From NCBI GenBank assembly GCA_022843405.1, contig JALHNQ010000004.1, positions 1 to 64,000 on the forward strand: a DNA stretch of 64,000 nt. Reading direction: 5' to 3'. The notes under the pieces were generated by a model. That model did no database searches, was not told where the DNA came from, and saw only the letters and a list, made by a program, of their open reading frames with translations. The stretch comes from Methylocystis sp. (GTDB taxonomy: Bacteria > Pseudomonadota > Alphaproteobacteria > Rhizobiales > Beijerinckiaceae). The translations under genes and the position numbers were made by a program. Shown piece by piece: positions 56,299 through 64,000 of the stretch (positions are counted from its first letter, which is position 1; every line of letters starts with the position of its first letter).

Positions 56299-57246
56299 AT
56301 GTATGAATGTCTCAATTCCGCTGCGCGAGCGGCCGCGCGGGCGCGGTTTTCGGCGGCCTTGATCCTCTTCTCCTCGGCGCTGATCGGCGCGCCGGCCCTG
56401 GCCGCGCATAAGGGCGGCGTCAGCCCGGCCTGGGGCGAATGCCGCGCCCCCGATCCCGACGCCCGCATCGCCGGCTGCATGCAGGTCATCCAGGAGATCG
56501 AAAAGGAGAACCCGCACAATCAGGCGGCGGCCTATGTCAATCGCGCCGGCGCCTATCAGGCTAAGGGCGATTTTGCCCACGCCCTCGAGGATTTCGGCAA
56601 GGCGCTGGAAATCGATCCCAAATCGTCGGTGATTTTTGCCGCGCGCGGCGCCGCAAATCACGCCAAGGGCGATCTCGACCGCGCGCTTGCCGACTATGAT
56701 CAGGCGATCGCGCTCGACAAGAAAAACGCCTCAGCGCTTCTGGCGCGCGCCCATATTTGGCGCGCCAAGGGCGATGTCGAAAAGGCGCTCGCCGATCTTG
56801 AGGAGGCCGCCAAAGCCGACCCAAAATCGACGGCGCCGCTCGTCACGGCCGGGGCTCTGCACCATGCGAAGGGCGACCACGACCGCGCCATCGCCGCTTT
56901 TTCCGAGGCGGCCAAGCGCGATTCGAAACTCGCTGCAGCCCGCAGCGGACGCGGCGCCTGCCATTACGCGAAGGGCGAATTCGACAAAGCGATCGCCGAT
57001 TTCGACGCCGCGTTGAAAATCGACGCCAAATTTGCCGGCGCCCTGGTCAATCGCGCCAACGCCTGGCGCGCCAAGAAGGACTTCGCCCGCGCCAAGGCCG
57101 ATTATGACGCGGCGCTGGCGGCAAGGCCGGATCTTGTCTCGGCGAAGAAGGGGTCGGAAGACATGGCGCGGCTCATCGCCAAAAAGGCTTCCGGCGCATC
57201 GACGCCGGCCGACGCCGCTCCCGCCGCCGAGCACGACCACAACTAA
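56299..57246 (+). CDS. Secreted TPR-repeat protein
   Basis: 315 residues from ATG 56299. A signal peptide (ARFSAALILFSSALIGAPALA) is followed by about six TPR units (NQAAAYVNRAGAYQAKGDFAHALEDFGKALEIDP and so on). Nearly every unit carries the AKGD turn and an 'ALxxDPK/DAK' end. TPR solenoids mediate protein contacts. No enzymatic domain is seen. The TTG at 56236 opens in the same frame but lacks a signal. Stop is 23 bases from convergent bcp. Confidence 0.82.
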   Translation: MYECLNSAARAAARARFSAALILFSSALIGAPALAAHKGGVSPAWGECRAPDPDARIAGCMQVIQEIEKENPHNQAAAYVNRAGAYQAKGDFAHALEDFGKALEIDPKSSVIFAARGAANHAKGDLDRALADYDQAIALDKKNASALLARAHIWRAKGDVEKALADLEEAAKADPKSTAPLVTAGALHHAKGDHDRAIAAFSEAAKRDSKLAAARSGRGACHYAKGEFDKAIADFDAALKIDAKFAGALVNRANAWRAKKDFARAKADYDAALAARPDLVSAKKGSEDMARLIAKKASGASTPADAAPAAEHDHN

Positions 57247-57269
57247 AGACCCCGGCGGCGGAAAGGGCG

Positions 57270-57776
57270 CTACAGCGCCTTGGCCGCCGCCAGCACCTCT
57301 TCGGCGTGCCCCGGCACCTTGACCTTGCGCCAGATTTTGGCGATGCGGCCGTCGGCGCCGATCAGCACCGTCGTGCGTTCGACGCCCATATATTTGCGGC
57401 CATACATGCTCTTCTCGACCCAGACGCCATAGGCGCCGAGCGTCTCTTTCTTCTCGTCCGACGCAAGCGGCAGCGACAATTCATACTTTGTTCGAAACTT
57501 GTCGTGGCTCTTGACCGGGTCCGGCGACATTCCGACGACGACGGTCTTCGCCTTCGCGAACTGGTCGCGTAACGAATTGAAATCAATGGCTTCCTTGGTG
57601 CAGCCCGAGGTGTCGTCCTTGGGATAGAAATAGAGCGCGACTTTCTTGCCCTTGAGCGCGGCGAGCGTGAGCTTTTCCCCGCCCGCACCCGGAAGTTCGA
57701 AGGTGGGCGCCGCATCGCCCTCTTTCAGACCCGCCTGCTTAGGTTTAGCGTCCGCCTTCCCGACGGTCGTGCTCAT
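57270..57776 (-). CDS. bcp: Peroxiredoxin (Bcp/PrxQ-type), single-cysteine form
   Basis: Thiol peroxidase that reduces hydroperoxides. 168 residues from ATG 57776. The peroxidatic Cys59 is in DDTSGCTKEAIDF after LYFYPKD. The usual Bcp resolving Cys five positions later is Ile64, and no other Cys exists in the protein, so it must work by a 1-Cys cycle with an external thiol. VERTTVLIGADGRIAKIW and the C-terminal HAEEVLAAA are normal for the family. Confidence 0.93.
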   Translation of the reverse strand: MSTTVGKADAKPKQAGLKEGDAAPTFELPGAGGEKLTLAALKGKKVALYFYPKDDTSGCTKEAIDFNSLRDQFAKAKTVVVGMSPDPVKSHDKFRTKYELSLPLASDEKKETLGAYGVWVEKSMYGRKYMGVERTTVLIGADGRIAKIWRKVKVPGHAEEVLAAAKAL

Positions 57777-57898
57777 GGCGCCTTCCTTTCGTCGCATCTG
57801 CAGCTAAAATCAGCCCCTAGAATGCAGACTGCGCGCCAACCGGCAAGACCGGCTCCATTTTCTGCGCCCGAGCTGCAGAGAGCCGAGAGCGAGGCCAA

Positions 57899-60800
57899 TT
57901 GACCGACAGGACGGGGCGCAAGCCTAGCGGCGACGCCGTCGTCGACATGGCGCAGCGCGCGATGCTGCGGGCCTGTCGCGCAGCGTGGCGGCCGCGTTTT
58001 TCGGCGCCGCGCAGGAGACTTCTCCGCCTCATCATGTTGAGCGGACTTGCCGTTGCGCTGCTTTGCGCTGTGACGCTCGGCGGCTTCTTCCTGTTTCTTT
58101 CGCAGGGTTCGATCACTTTCGCCTGGCTTGCGCCGCACATCGTCAGATCGCTCGATGAACTTGCCGGCGGACGCTATGAATTTTCGCTGGCCACCGCCTC
58201 GATCGGCAATGGCGAGCATGGCCCCACGCTGTCGGTCGACAATTTCGTCGTCAAGATGGACGGGCTTCCGATCGTCGCGGCGCCCCGAGCCGAACTGTCG
58301 CTTGACCTCAATTCTTTGTTGATCGGCCGTGTAAAGCTGCGACGGCTGGAGGTGCTCGATCTGGATTTGCGGCTCTCCGTCGATCGGGACGGCGCCGTCG
58401 CGATATCCGCCGGTGCTCTTCCCGTCCAGGCGCCGGCGCCGACAATCGCGCCGTCAGAGCCGGGGAAGCGGCGCGCGACGTTGCGGCGCGACGCCGCCGG
58501 GGCTTTGCGGGCGCTGATGGACCTCGCCACCAGTCCGAACAGTCCAGTTGGCGCGCTCGATCGACTAGGCGTCGCGCATGGCCGGCTCACCATCGACGAT
58601 CACACGATCGATCGCGCCATTCGCTATGAAGACGTAACGCTCAGTCTCGACAAGGGCGGCAATGGCATGCGCTTCTCGGCGGCGGCCAACGGTCCCGCCG
58701 GGCGTTGGACGGCGACCGCCGTCGCAACGGGCGCGCCTGGAGGACGGCGCGAGTTCCGCGCGCAGTTTCGCGATTTGTCGATCGACGAAATCGCGCTTGC
58801 CGGCGGGTTCCGCACCGCCCGCTTCGACACCGACGCGCCGTTCTCGTTCGATCTGCGATTCGCGCTTGGCGCGGGCGATGAAGTTCTCGAAGCGTCGGGC
58901 CAGGCGGAGATCGGCCGGGGCTATTTCCGTTTCGACGAACCGGATCATGAGCCGGTGATGATCGAGAAGGTCGCCGGCGTCGCGACCTGGGACAGAGCCG
59001 CGCGAAAATTGGTGATCGCGCCATTCGTGTTCAAAGCGGGCGGCTTCGACATGGCGGTCGTCGGCGAAGCGCGCCCGCCCGCGGGGGCGACGAGCATTGC
59101 CGATGCGGCGCGCCTTGACGGGCCATGGACGATCGGGTTTCGGCTGAAAGCGCCAACGCTGGTCGCGCCGGAGCGCGCGGGCGAGAAGAACATTCGGATC
59201 GACAGCGGATTGCTCGACGCGCGGCTCTTTCGCGACGAGCGCCAAATCGTTTTCGACAAATTCACCTTCGCCGGCCCGGACACGCATATCGACCTCAGCG
59301 GCGCGTTGAGCTGGCGCGACGACATTCGCATCACGCTCAAAATGGGCGTCGAGGAAACGCAGATACGGGCGCTGTCGCGTCTGTGGCCGACCCATGTCGC
59401 GCCGTCCGTGCGCACCTGGTTTGTCGACCATGTGCCGAAGGGCGTATTGAGGCGGGCGCAATACGCCGCCGACTTCAATGGCGCGGCGTTGACGGCGATG
59501 CGTTACGAGCAGGCGCCGCCGGATGAGTCGCTGCTCGCCGAAGGCGACATTGTCGACGCCGCCGTCACCGACATTCTGCCCGGCATGGCGCCGCTTAACG
59601 GCATCAACGGCAGCCTGCGCGTCACCGGGCAGACGGTGTCTTTCGCCGCGACTTCAGGCGTCATGGAAACAAGGCCGAGCCGGCGCCTCGCGCTCTCCTC
59701 AGGCCGATTCCTCGTCGCCGACAGCGCGCTGCGCCCGACGCCCGCCATGGTGGAGGTCGATGTGGCCGGCGACGTCGAAGCCGTCGCCGACCTTCTGACA
59801 TTGCCGGCGATCGCTGACCATGCGTCCGTTCCCGTTGCGCCCGGCGCGCTGAAAGGAACGATCGAAGGACGTCTGCGCGTCGATTTCGAGACGGGCGCCG
59901 CCGCCCGCGACGCGGCGACGACATTCGCCATAGATGCGACGACGCAGAATCTCGTGGTCGACAATCTGATCGGCAAGGAAAAACTCGAGGGCGGCGCGCT
60001 GCACGTCGTCGCCGATCGGGTCGGATTGCGCGTCAGCGGCGCCGGCCGCATTTTCAACGCGCCGGCGACTCTCGACTTGCGCCGAGGTTTTGGCGACAAA
60101 GGCCCCGCCCAGGCGCATGTCGCCTTCGCCTTCGACGACGCGGCGCGCCAGCGCGCGGGCTACGCCATCGCCGGCGTCAGCGGCCCGATCCTGGCGACGA
60201 TACGTACGCCGATCCCGGTCGAGAACGTCGAGACGCAGATCGAACTCGATCTTTCCCGGACGACTTTCGACAATCCGCTGCCGGGCCTGGCGAAGCCGGC
60301 AGGAAAGCCGGCGAAAGCCTCGTTCAACCTGACGCGCCGCGGCGAGGCGATGGCGCTCGAACAATTCGTGTTTGACGCGGGGCCGACCCAGGCGCAGGGC
60401 GTCATTGAGTTCGGCCGAGACGGCGCGTTCCGCGCCGTCCACCTCACGCAAGCGCGACTCTCGCCGGGCGACGACATGCGCATCGACGTGCAGCGCAGTG
60501 GCGAGGCCGTGAAAATCATCGCGCGCGGCGCGAATTTTGACGCGCGGCCAATGCTGCAAGGGCTGCTGCGCGCCGACCGCAGCGGCAAAGGAACGATCGA
60601 CGACCTCGATCTCGACTTCAAGGCGCCGGTCGTCACCGGCCATAACAAGCAAATTCTCTCCAATGTGGAACTGAAAATGGAGCGGCGCGGCGGCAAGCCG
60701 CGCGCGCTGATTTTGACCGGCGCTTTCGGCCGCGAACAAATCTCGGTCGGCATGGGCCGCAGCGCTAACGGCCAGCCGCAGATGGAAATTTCGACGAATG

Positions 60801-61390
60801 ACGGCGGCTCGCTTCTCTCCTTCCTCGACATCTATCGAAAGATGGACAGCGGCGCGCTGAGCGCCACCGTGCAGCTCGGTCAGAACCGCGCCGACGGCGC
60901 GTTGCGCATTCGCGATTTCTATGTGCGCGGCGAGCCGACGGTGCGCCAGCTGATGGCGCAAAGCGGCACGGCGCGAACCGACGATCGCGGCAATTACCGC
61001 TTCGACCCCGATCTCGTCCGCGTCGGCAGATTGGAGAGCGAGTTCAGCTGGTCTGGCGGGCAGCTCGCCGTGCGCGACGGCGTTCTGTCTGGCCCCGAGA
61101 TCGGCCTCACCTTCGACGGCTATATCGACTTCCAGCACGAGCGGCTCGATCTCGTCGGCACCTATGTGCCAGCCTATGCGCTGAATAGTCTCCTGTCGAA
61201 CATTCCGGTCGTCGGCGTCGTGCTCGCCGGCGGGCAGCATGAAGGCGTGTTCGGCCTCAGCTATCGGCTTTACGGCGCGCTGTCGTCGCCGTCGATCAAC
61301 GTCAATCCGCTATCGGCGATCGCGCCCGGCCTGATGCGCAAGATCATGGGCGTGATCGACGGCACCGCGCGCATGCCGCAGCAGCGGTAG
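57899..61390 (+). CDS. AsmA-like / DUF3971 envelope protein (YhdP-related)
   Basis: 1163 residues with an N-terminal membrane helix (LIMLSGLAVALLCAVTLGGFFLFL, about 44-67) and a long periplasmic beta-rich repeat body. The DUF3971-like part covers the middle (VRTWFVDHVPKGVLRRAQYAADF). The AsmA-type C-terminal domain is LDLVGTYVPAYALNSLLSNIPVVGVVLAGGQHEGVFGL to the end. These proteins are proposed to carry phospholipids between membranes. Start is TTG 57899, preceded by gagcgagg; ATG 57947 is an alternative. Confidence 0.85.
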   Translation: MTDRTGRKPSGDAVVDMAQRAMLRACRAAWRPRFSAPRRRLLRLIMLSGLAVALLCAVTLGGFFLFLSQGSITFAWLAPHIVRSLDELAGGRYEFSLATASIGNGEHGPTLSVDNFVVKMDGLPIVAAPRAELSLDLNSLLIGRVKLRRLEVLDLDLRLSVDRDGAVAISAGALPVQAPAPTIAPSEPGKRRATLRRDAAGALRALMDLATSPNSPVGALDRLGVAHGRLTIDDHTIDRAIRYEDVTLSLDKGGNGMRFSAAANGPAGRWTATAVATGAPGGRREFRAQFRDLSIDEIALAGGFRTARFDTDAPFSFDLRFALGAGDEVLEASGQAEIGRGYFRFDEPDHEPVMIEKVAGVATWDRAARKLVIAPFVFKAGGFDMAVVGEARPPAGATSIADAARLDGPWTIGFRLKAPTLVAPERAGEKNIRIDSGLLDARLFRDERQIVFDKFTFAGPDTHIDLSGALSWRDDIRITLKMGVEETQIRALSRLWPTHVAPSVRTWFVDHVPKGVLRRAQYAADFNGAALTAMRYEQAPPDESLLAEGDIVDAAVTDILPGMAPLNGINGSLRVTGQTVSFAATSGVMETRPSRRLALSSGRFLVADSALRPTPAMVEVDVAGDVEAVADLLTLPAIADHASVPVAPGALKGTIEGRLRVDFETGAAARDAATTFAIDATTQNLVVDNLIGKEKLEGGALHVVADRVGLRVSGAGRIFNAPATLDLRRGFGDKGPAQAHVAFAFDDAARQRAGYAIAGVSGPILATIRTPIPVENVETQIELDLSRTTFDNPLPGLAKPAGKPAKASFNLTRRGEAMALEQFVFDAGPTQAQGVIEFGRDGAFRAVHLTQARLSPGDDMRIDVQRSGEAVKIIARGANFDARPMLQGLLRADRSGKGTIDDLDLDFKAPVVTGHNKQILSNVELKMERRGGKPRALILTGAFGREQISVGMGRSANGQPQMEISTNDGGSLLSFLDIYRKMDSGALSATVQLGQNRADGALRIRDFYVRGEPTVRQLMAQSGTARTDDRGNYRFDPDLVRVGRLESEFSWSGGQLAVRDGVLSGPEIGLTFDGYIDFQHERLDLVGTYVPAYALNSLLSNIPVVGVVLAGGQHEGVFGLSYRLYGALSSPSINVNPLSAIAPGLMRKIMGVIDGTARMPQQR

Positions 61391-61398
61391 GTTTAGCA

Positions 61399-61419
61399 GA
61401 GCGCGCTCTATGCGCGCTC
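61399..61419. terminator. Hairpin between convergent genes
   Basis: gagcgcgc-tctat-gcgcgctc is a perfect 8-bp stem with a 5-base loop between the AsmA-like gene and tyrS, overlapping the tyrS stop. There is no T-tract, so its terminating action is doubtful. Confidence 0.35.
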
Positions 61420-62676
61420 AAGCAGCACATGCTTCTTCTTGCCGAGCGAGAGTTTGACGACGCCATCGCTCGCAAACTCAGCTTCGCCAATGATTCCGCG
61501 TTCGTCCGTCACCGGCGCATCATTGACGCGCAGTCCGCCGGCCTTGATCTGGCGGCGCGCTTCGCCCGTTGACGAGACCAGTCCCGCTTTGACAAAGGCG
61601 GTCAGCACGCCGAGTCCTGCGGCGACTTCTTCAGCCGAGACGGCGACCTTTGGCAGCGACAGCGCAAGCGCGCCTTCCTCGAAAGTCGCGCGCGCGGTTT
61701 CCGCCGCTTGCTCCGCCGCCGCGCGACCGTGAATGAGCGCCGTCGCTTCGGTCGCGAGCGTTTTCTTCGATTCGTTGATTTCGGCGCCCTGCAGCGCCGC
61801 GAGGCGCGCGATCTCCTCCATCGGCAGGAAGGTGAAGAGCTTTAAAAAGCGAGCGACGTCGGCGTCTTCGGTATTGCGCCAATATTGCCAATAGTCATAG
61901 GGCGACAGCATGTCGGCGTTGAGCCATACGGCGCCGGCGGCGGTCTTGCCCATCTTGGCGCCTGACGACGTCGTCAGCAGCGGCGAGGTGAGCGCGTAAA
62001 GCTGCGGACAGCCCATGCGCCGTCCGAGATCGAGGCCGGTGACGATATTGCCCCATTGGTCCGAGCCGCCCATCTGCAGCAGCGCGCCGTAGCGCCGGTT
62101 GATCTCGACGAAGTCATAGGCCTGCAGGCACATGTAATTGAACTCGATGAAGGAGAGTTCATGCTCGCGCTCGAGCCGCAGCTTCACCGAATCCATCGTC
62201 AGCATGCGGTTGACGGAGAAATGGCGGCCGACGTCGCGCAGGAAATCGATGTAATTCAAACCGGCCAGCCAATCGGCGTTGTCGAGCATGATTGCATCCG
62301 TCGCGCCGTCGCCGAATGTGAGGAAGCGCTCGAAGACGGTCCTGATCGAGGCTTTATTTGCGTCGATCTGCTCGACGGTGAGCAGCTTGCGGCTCTCGTC
62401 CTTGCCGGAAGGATCGCCGACCCGCGTGGTGCCGCCGCCCATCAGCGGCAGCGGCTTGCCGCCGGCGCGCTGCAGCCAGGCGAGCATCATGATCGGCAGC
62501 AGCGAGCCGACGTGAAGCGAGGGCGCCGTGCAGTCGAAGCCGATATAGGCGGCAAGCGTCCCCGACCGCGCCTTCTCGTCGAGGCCGTCGAAATCAGAAC
62601 ACTGATGAACGAAGCCGCGCTCGATGAGCGCGCGCAGGAAGTCGGATTTTGGGGTGAAATCGCTGGAGGAAGTCAT
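61408..62676 (-). CDS. tyrS: Tyrosyl-tRNA synthetase
   Basis: Charges tRNA-Tyr. 422 residues from ATG 62676. The HIGH-like motif is [54 protein letters not shown] follow; the KMSKS-like loop is [10 protein letters not shown]; and the C-terminal S4 domain is present ([20 protein letters not shown]). The longer frame to 62826 would overlap the divergent acyltransferase start. Confidence 0.97.
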   Translation of the reverse strand: MTSSSDFTPKSDFLRALIERGFVHQCSDFDGLDEKARSGTLAAYIGFDCTAPSLHVGSLLPIMMLAWLQRAGGKPLPLMGGGTTRVGDPSGKDESRKLLTVEQIDANKASIRTVFERFLTFGDGATDAIMLDNADWLAGLNYIDFLRDVGRHFSVNRMLTMDSVKLRLEREHELSFIEFNYMCLQAYDFVEINRRYGALLQMGGSDQWGNIVTGLDLGRRMGCPQLYALTSPLLTTSSGAKMGKTAAGAVWLNADMLSPYDYWQYWRNTEDADVARFLKLFTFLPMEEIARLAALQGAEINESKKTLATEATALIHGRAAAEQAAETARATFEEGALALSLPKVAVSAEEVAAGLGVLTAFVKAGLVSSTGEARRQIKAGGLRVNDAPVTDERGIIGEAEFASDGVVKLSLGKKKHVLLERA

Positions 62677-62824
62677 GAGGCTGGGTGATAGGCGCTGCGC
62701 GCCGGCGGCGCAAGCGATCCCCTTGAGCTCCGTCGGGGATGCCTTTCTTGCCCCATGCCGGGGCTTTTGATAGAAGCCGCAGGCTTTCGCGCTCGCCCCA
62801 TGCGCCGACGAACGCAGGAAAATC

Positions 62825-64000
62825 ATGCTTTTTTACGAGCCGCTGTTCCTGTTCCTGTTCGGCCCGGCGGTTTACCTCATCTACCTGGCGCTCGGCGAAG
62901 TCCGCCTGCGGCGGGCGATCATCCTGTTTGCGGCGAGCGTCATCTTCTACGCCTGGAGCGAGCCGGTCTTCATCTTCCTCGTCTTCGCCTCGGTCGCGCT
63001 CGATCTTTATGTGGCGCGAAAGATCGCCGCGTTGCTAGAGGACAAAACGCGCAAGCTCTGGCTCGCGCTTGGCGTCGTCGCCAATCTCGCGATCCTCGTC
63101 TATTACAAATATACCGGCTTTCTGGCACTCAATCTCGATGCGCTCCTAAAGGCGCTGACGCTGCCGGGGATCAACATTCCCCAGATCGCGCTGCCGATCG
63201 GCGTCAGCTTCATCGTCTTCGAAAAGATCACCTATCTCGTCGACGTCTATCGTGGCGTCACCGCGCCGGCGCGCGCGCCGCTGCTCTATGGGCTTTACGT
63301 CTTTTTCTTCCCCAAGCTTCTCGCCGGGCCGATCATCAAATATCACGACATCGCCCGCCAGTTCGACGAAATGCCGCACGCCGACGTCGATGATTTCGTC
63401 ATCGGCTTTTCGCGCTTCATGCTCGGCGTCGTGAAGAAGCTGCTCTTCGCCGATACGCTGGCGAGCGGCGCCGACCTGATCTTTTCGCGCGACGTCGGTT
63501 CTCTCGGCTTCGCGCAAGCCTGGGCGGGCGTGCTGTTCTTTACCTTCCAGATCTATTTCGATTTCTCCGGCTATTCCGACATGGCGATCGGTCTGGCGCG
63601 CATGTTCGGCTTCCGCCTTCTCGAAAATTTCAACATGCCCTATGTCGCGACCAGCATCACCGATTTCTGGCGGCGCTGGCATATTTCTCTCACCAGCTGG
63701 ATTCGCGAATATCTGTATTTTCCGCTCGGCGGCAATCGGCGCGGTGAAGCGCGCACCTATCTCAATCTGTGGATATGCTTCTTCGCCTCAGGCGTTTGGC
63801 ACGGCGCCGCTTGGACCTATATCGCCTGGGGCGCCTATAATGGCGTGTTTCTCGTGCTCGACCGGCTGTTTCTGGTGAAACGTCTGGAGCGATTGCCGGA
63901 TTGGTGCGCCAATATCGTCACGATGATCGTCGTCATCGTCGGCTGGACCTTCTTTCGCGCGACCTCCGTGCCTCAAGCTGGCGCGCTGCTGGCGCTGATG
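62825..64000 (+). CDS. MBOAT-family membrane O-acyltransferase, AlgI-like (3' end outside window)
   Basis: Polytopic enzyme that acylates an extracellular polymer such as alginate, cellulose or another polysaccharide. From ATG 62825 ([20 protein letters not shown]) 392 codons are visible. The family core is [66 protein letters not shown] and the catalytic-His segment [20 protein letters not shown] partner AlgJ/AlgX-like acetyltransferase would be expected just downstream. Confidence 0.92.
   Translation, partial: MLFYEPLFLFLFGPAVYLIYLALGEVRLRRAIILFAASVIFYAWSEPVFIFLVFASVALDLYVARKIAALLEDKTRKLWLALGVVANLAILVYYKYTGFLALNLDALLKALTLPGINIPQIALPIGVSFIVFEKITYLVDVYRGVTAPARAPLLYGLYVFFFPKLLAGPIIKYHDIARQFDEMPHADVDDFVIGFSRFMLGVVKKLLFADTLASGADLIFSRDVGSLGFAQAWAGVLFFTFQIYFDFSGYSDMAIGLARMFGFRLLENFNMPYVATSITDFWRRWHISLTSWIREYLYFPLGGNRRGEARTYLNLWICFFASGVWHGAAWTYIAWGAYNGVFLVLDRLFLVKRLERLPDWCANIVTMIVVIVGWTFFRATSVPQAGALLALM

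Noticed and set aside
59699-61240. 513-aa minus-strand ORF opposite the AsmA-like gene
   Set aside because: Shadow frame rich in Ala/Arg/Val without motifs; the plus strand has the AsmA-type C-terminal domain.

Overview
The window is a high-GC chromosomal segment of an alphaproteobacterium of the Rhizobiales (Hyphomicrobiales) type. Signs of this are the FtsH/TilS/CpoB set, B12-dependent NrdJ, an RpoH-family sigma factor, CarD, the NDUFA12-DUF2155-aat-accC-accB-aroQ block, and the PerM-HdaA-Ppk-Ppx run. Two tandem MxaD-like proteins (methanol dehydrogenase accessory family) followed by a YVTN beta-propeller protein suggest a methylotroph, plausibly a Methylocystis/Methylosinus-like type II methanotroph. 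The genus is inference. I saw no tRNA, rRNA, CRISPR array, transposase or phage gene.

Layout. 1-12.2 kb: ftsH (cut by the window edge), tilS and cpoB on the minus strand; a secreted nuclease-like protein, an M48 lipoprotein protease and an RpoH-type sigma factor on the plus strand; CarD with a very long histone-H1-like tail, a 7Fe ferredoxin, an RMD1/DUF155 protein, miaA, serB and a GIY-YIG protein. 12.1-17.7 kb: REP-like palindromes, an unlisted 44-aa gene, nrdJ with an apparent NrdR-box promoter and a possible coupled small ORF, and an acyltransferase. 17.9-21.6 kb: a 1237-aa secreted protein with a propeller-like region, a Pro-Gly linker and eight tandem 21-residue Cys repeats. 21.7-25.7 kb: PHB-depolymerase-like esterase, CopG-type regulator with putative operators, mxaD-like pair, YVTN propeller. 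25.7-37.2 kb: remnant of a FAD oxidoreductase, then a housekeeping block (NDUFA12, DUF2155, aat, accC, accB, aroQ, DsbA-like, lptD, lptG, pepA). lptF is not next to lptG.

37.5-41.1 kb: small membrane and BON proteins, then a TetR-VOC-flavin monooxygenase operon with an AT-rich promoter carrying three direct repeats. 41.3-51.7 kb: a long plus-strand run of mostly overlapping or closely spaced genes (holC, SAM methyltransferase, PotA/PotB/PotC-type ABC transporter without a binding protein, PgsA-like synthase, PerM, HdaA, Ppk, Ppx), interrupted by two REP elements between the ATPase and the first permease. 51.7-54.7 kb: accessory island with a secreted Ntn amidase, a truncated haemoglobin next to a ferredoxin-flavin reductase, and a small secreted protein. 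54.9-64 kb: rnd, TPR protein, a single-cysteine peroxiredoxin, AsmA-like envelope protein, tyrS and an AlgI-like MBOAT acyltransferase running off the edge.

Most of the window is ordinary core genome. The candidates for something less described are the 1237-aa repeat protein, the H1-like CarD, the mxaD-mxaD-propeller unit, the globin-reductase pair, and the nrdJ leader with its NrdR-type promoter.
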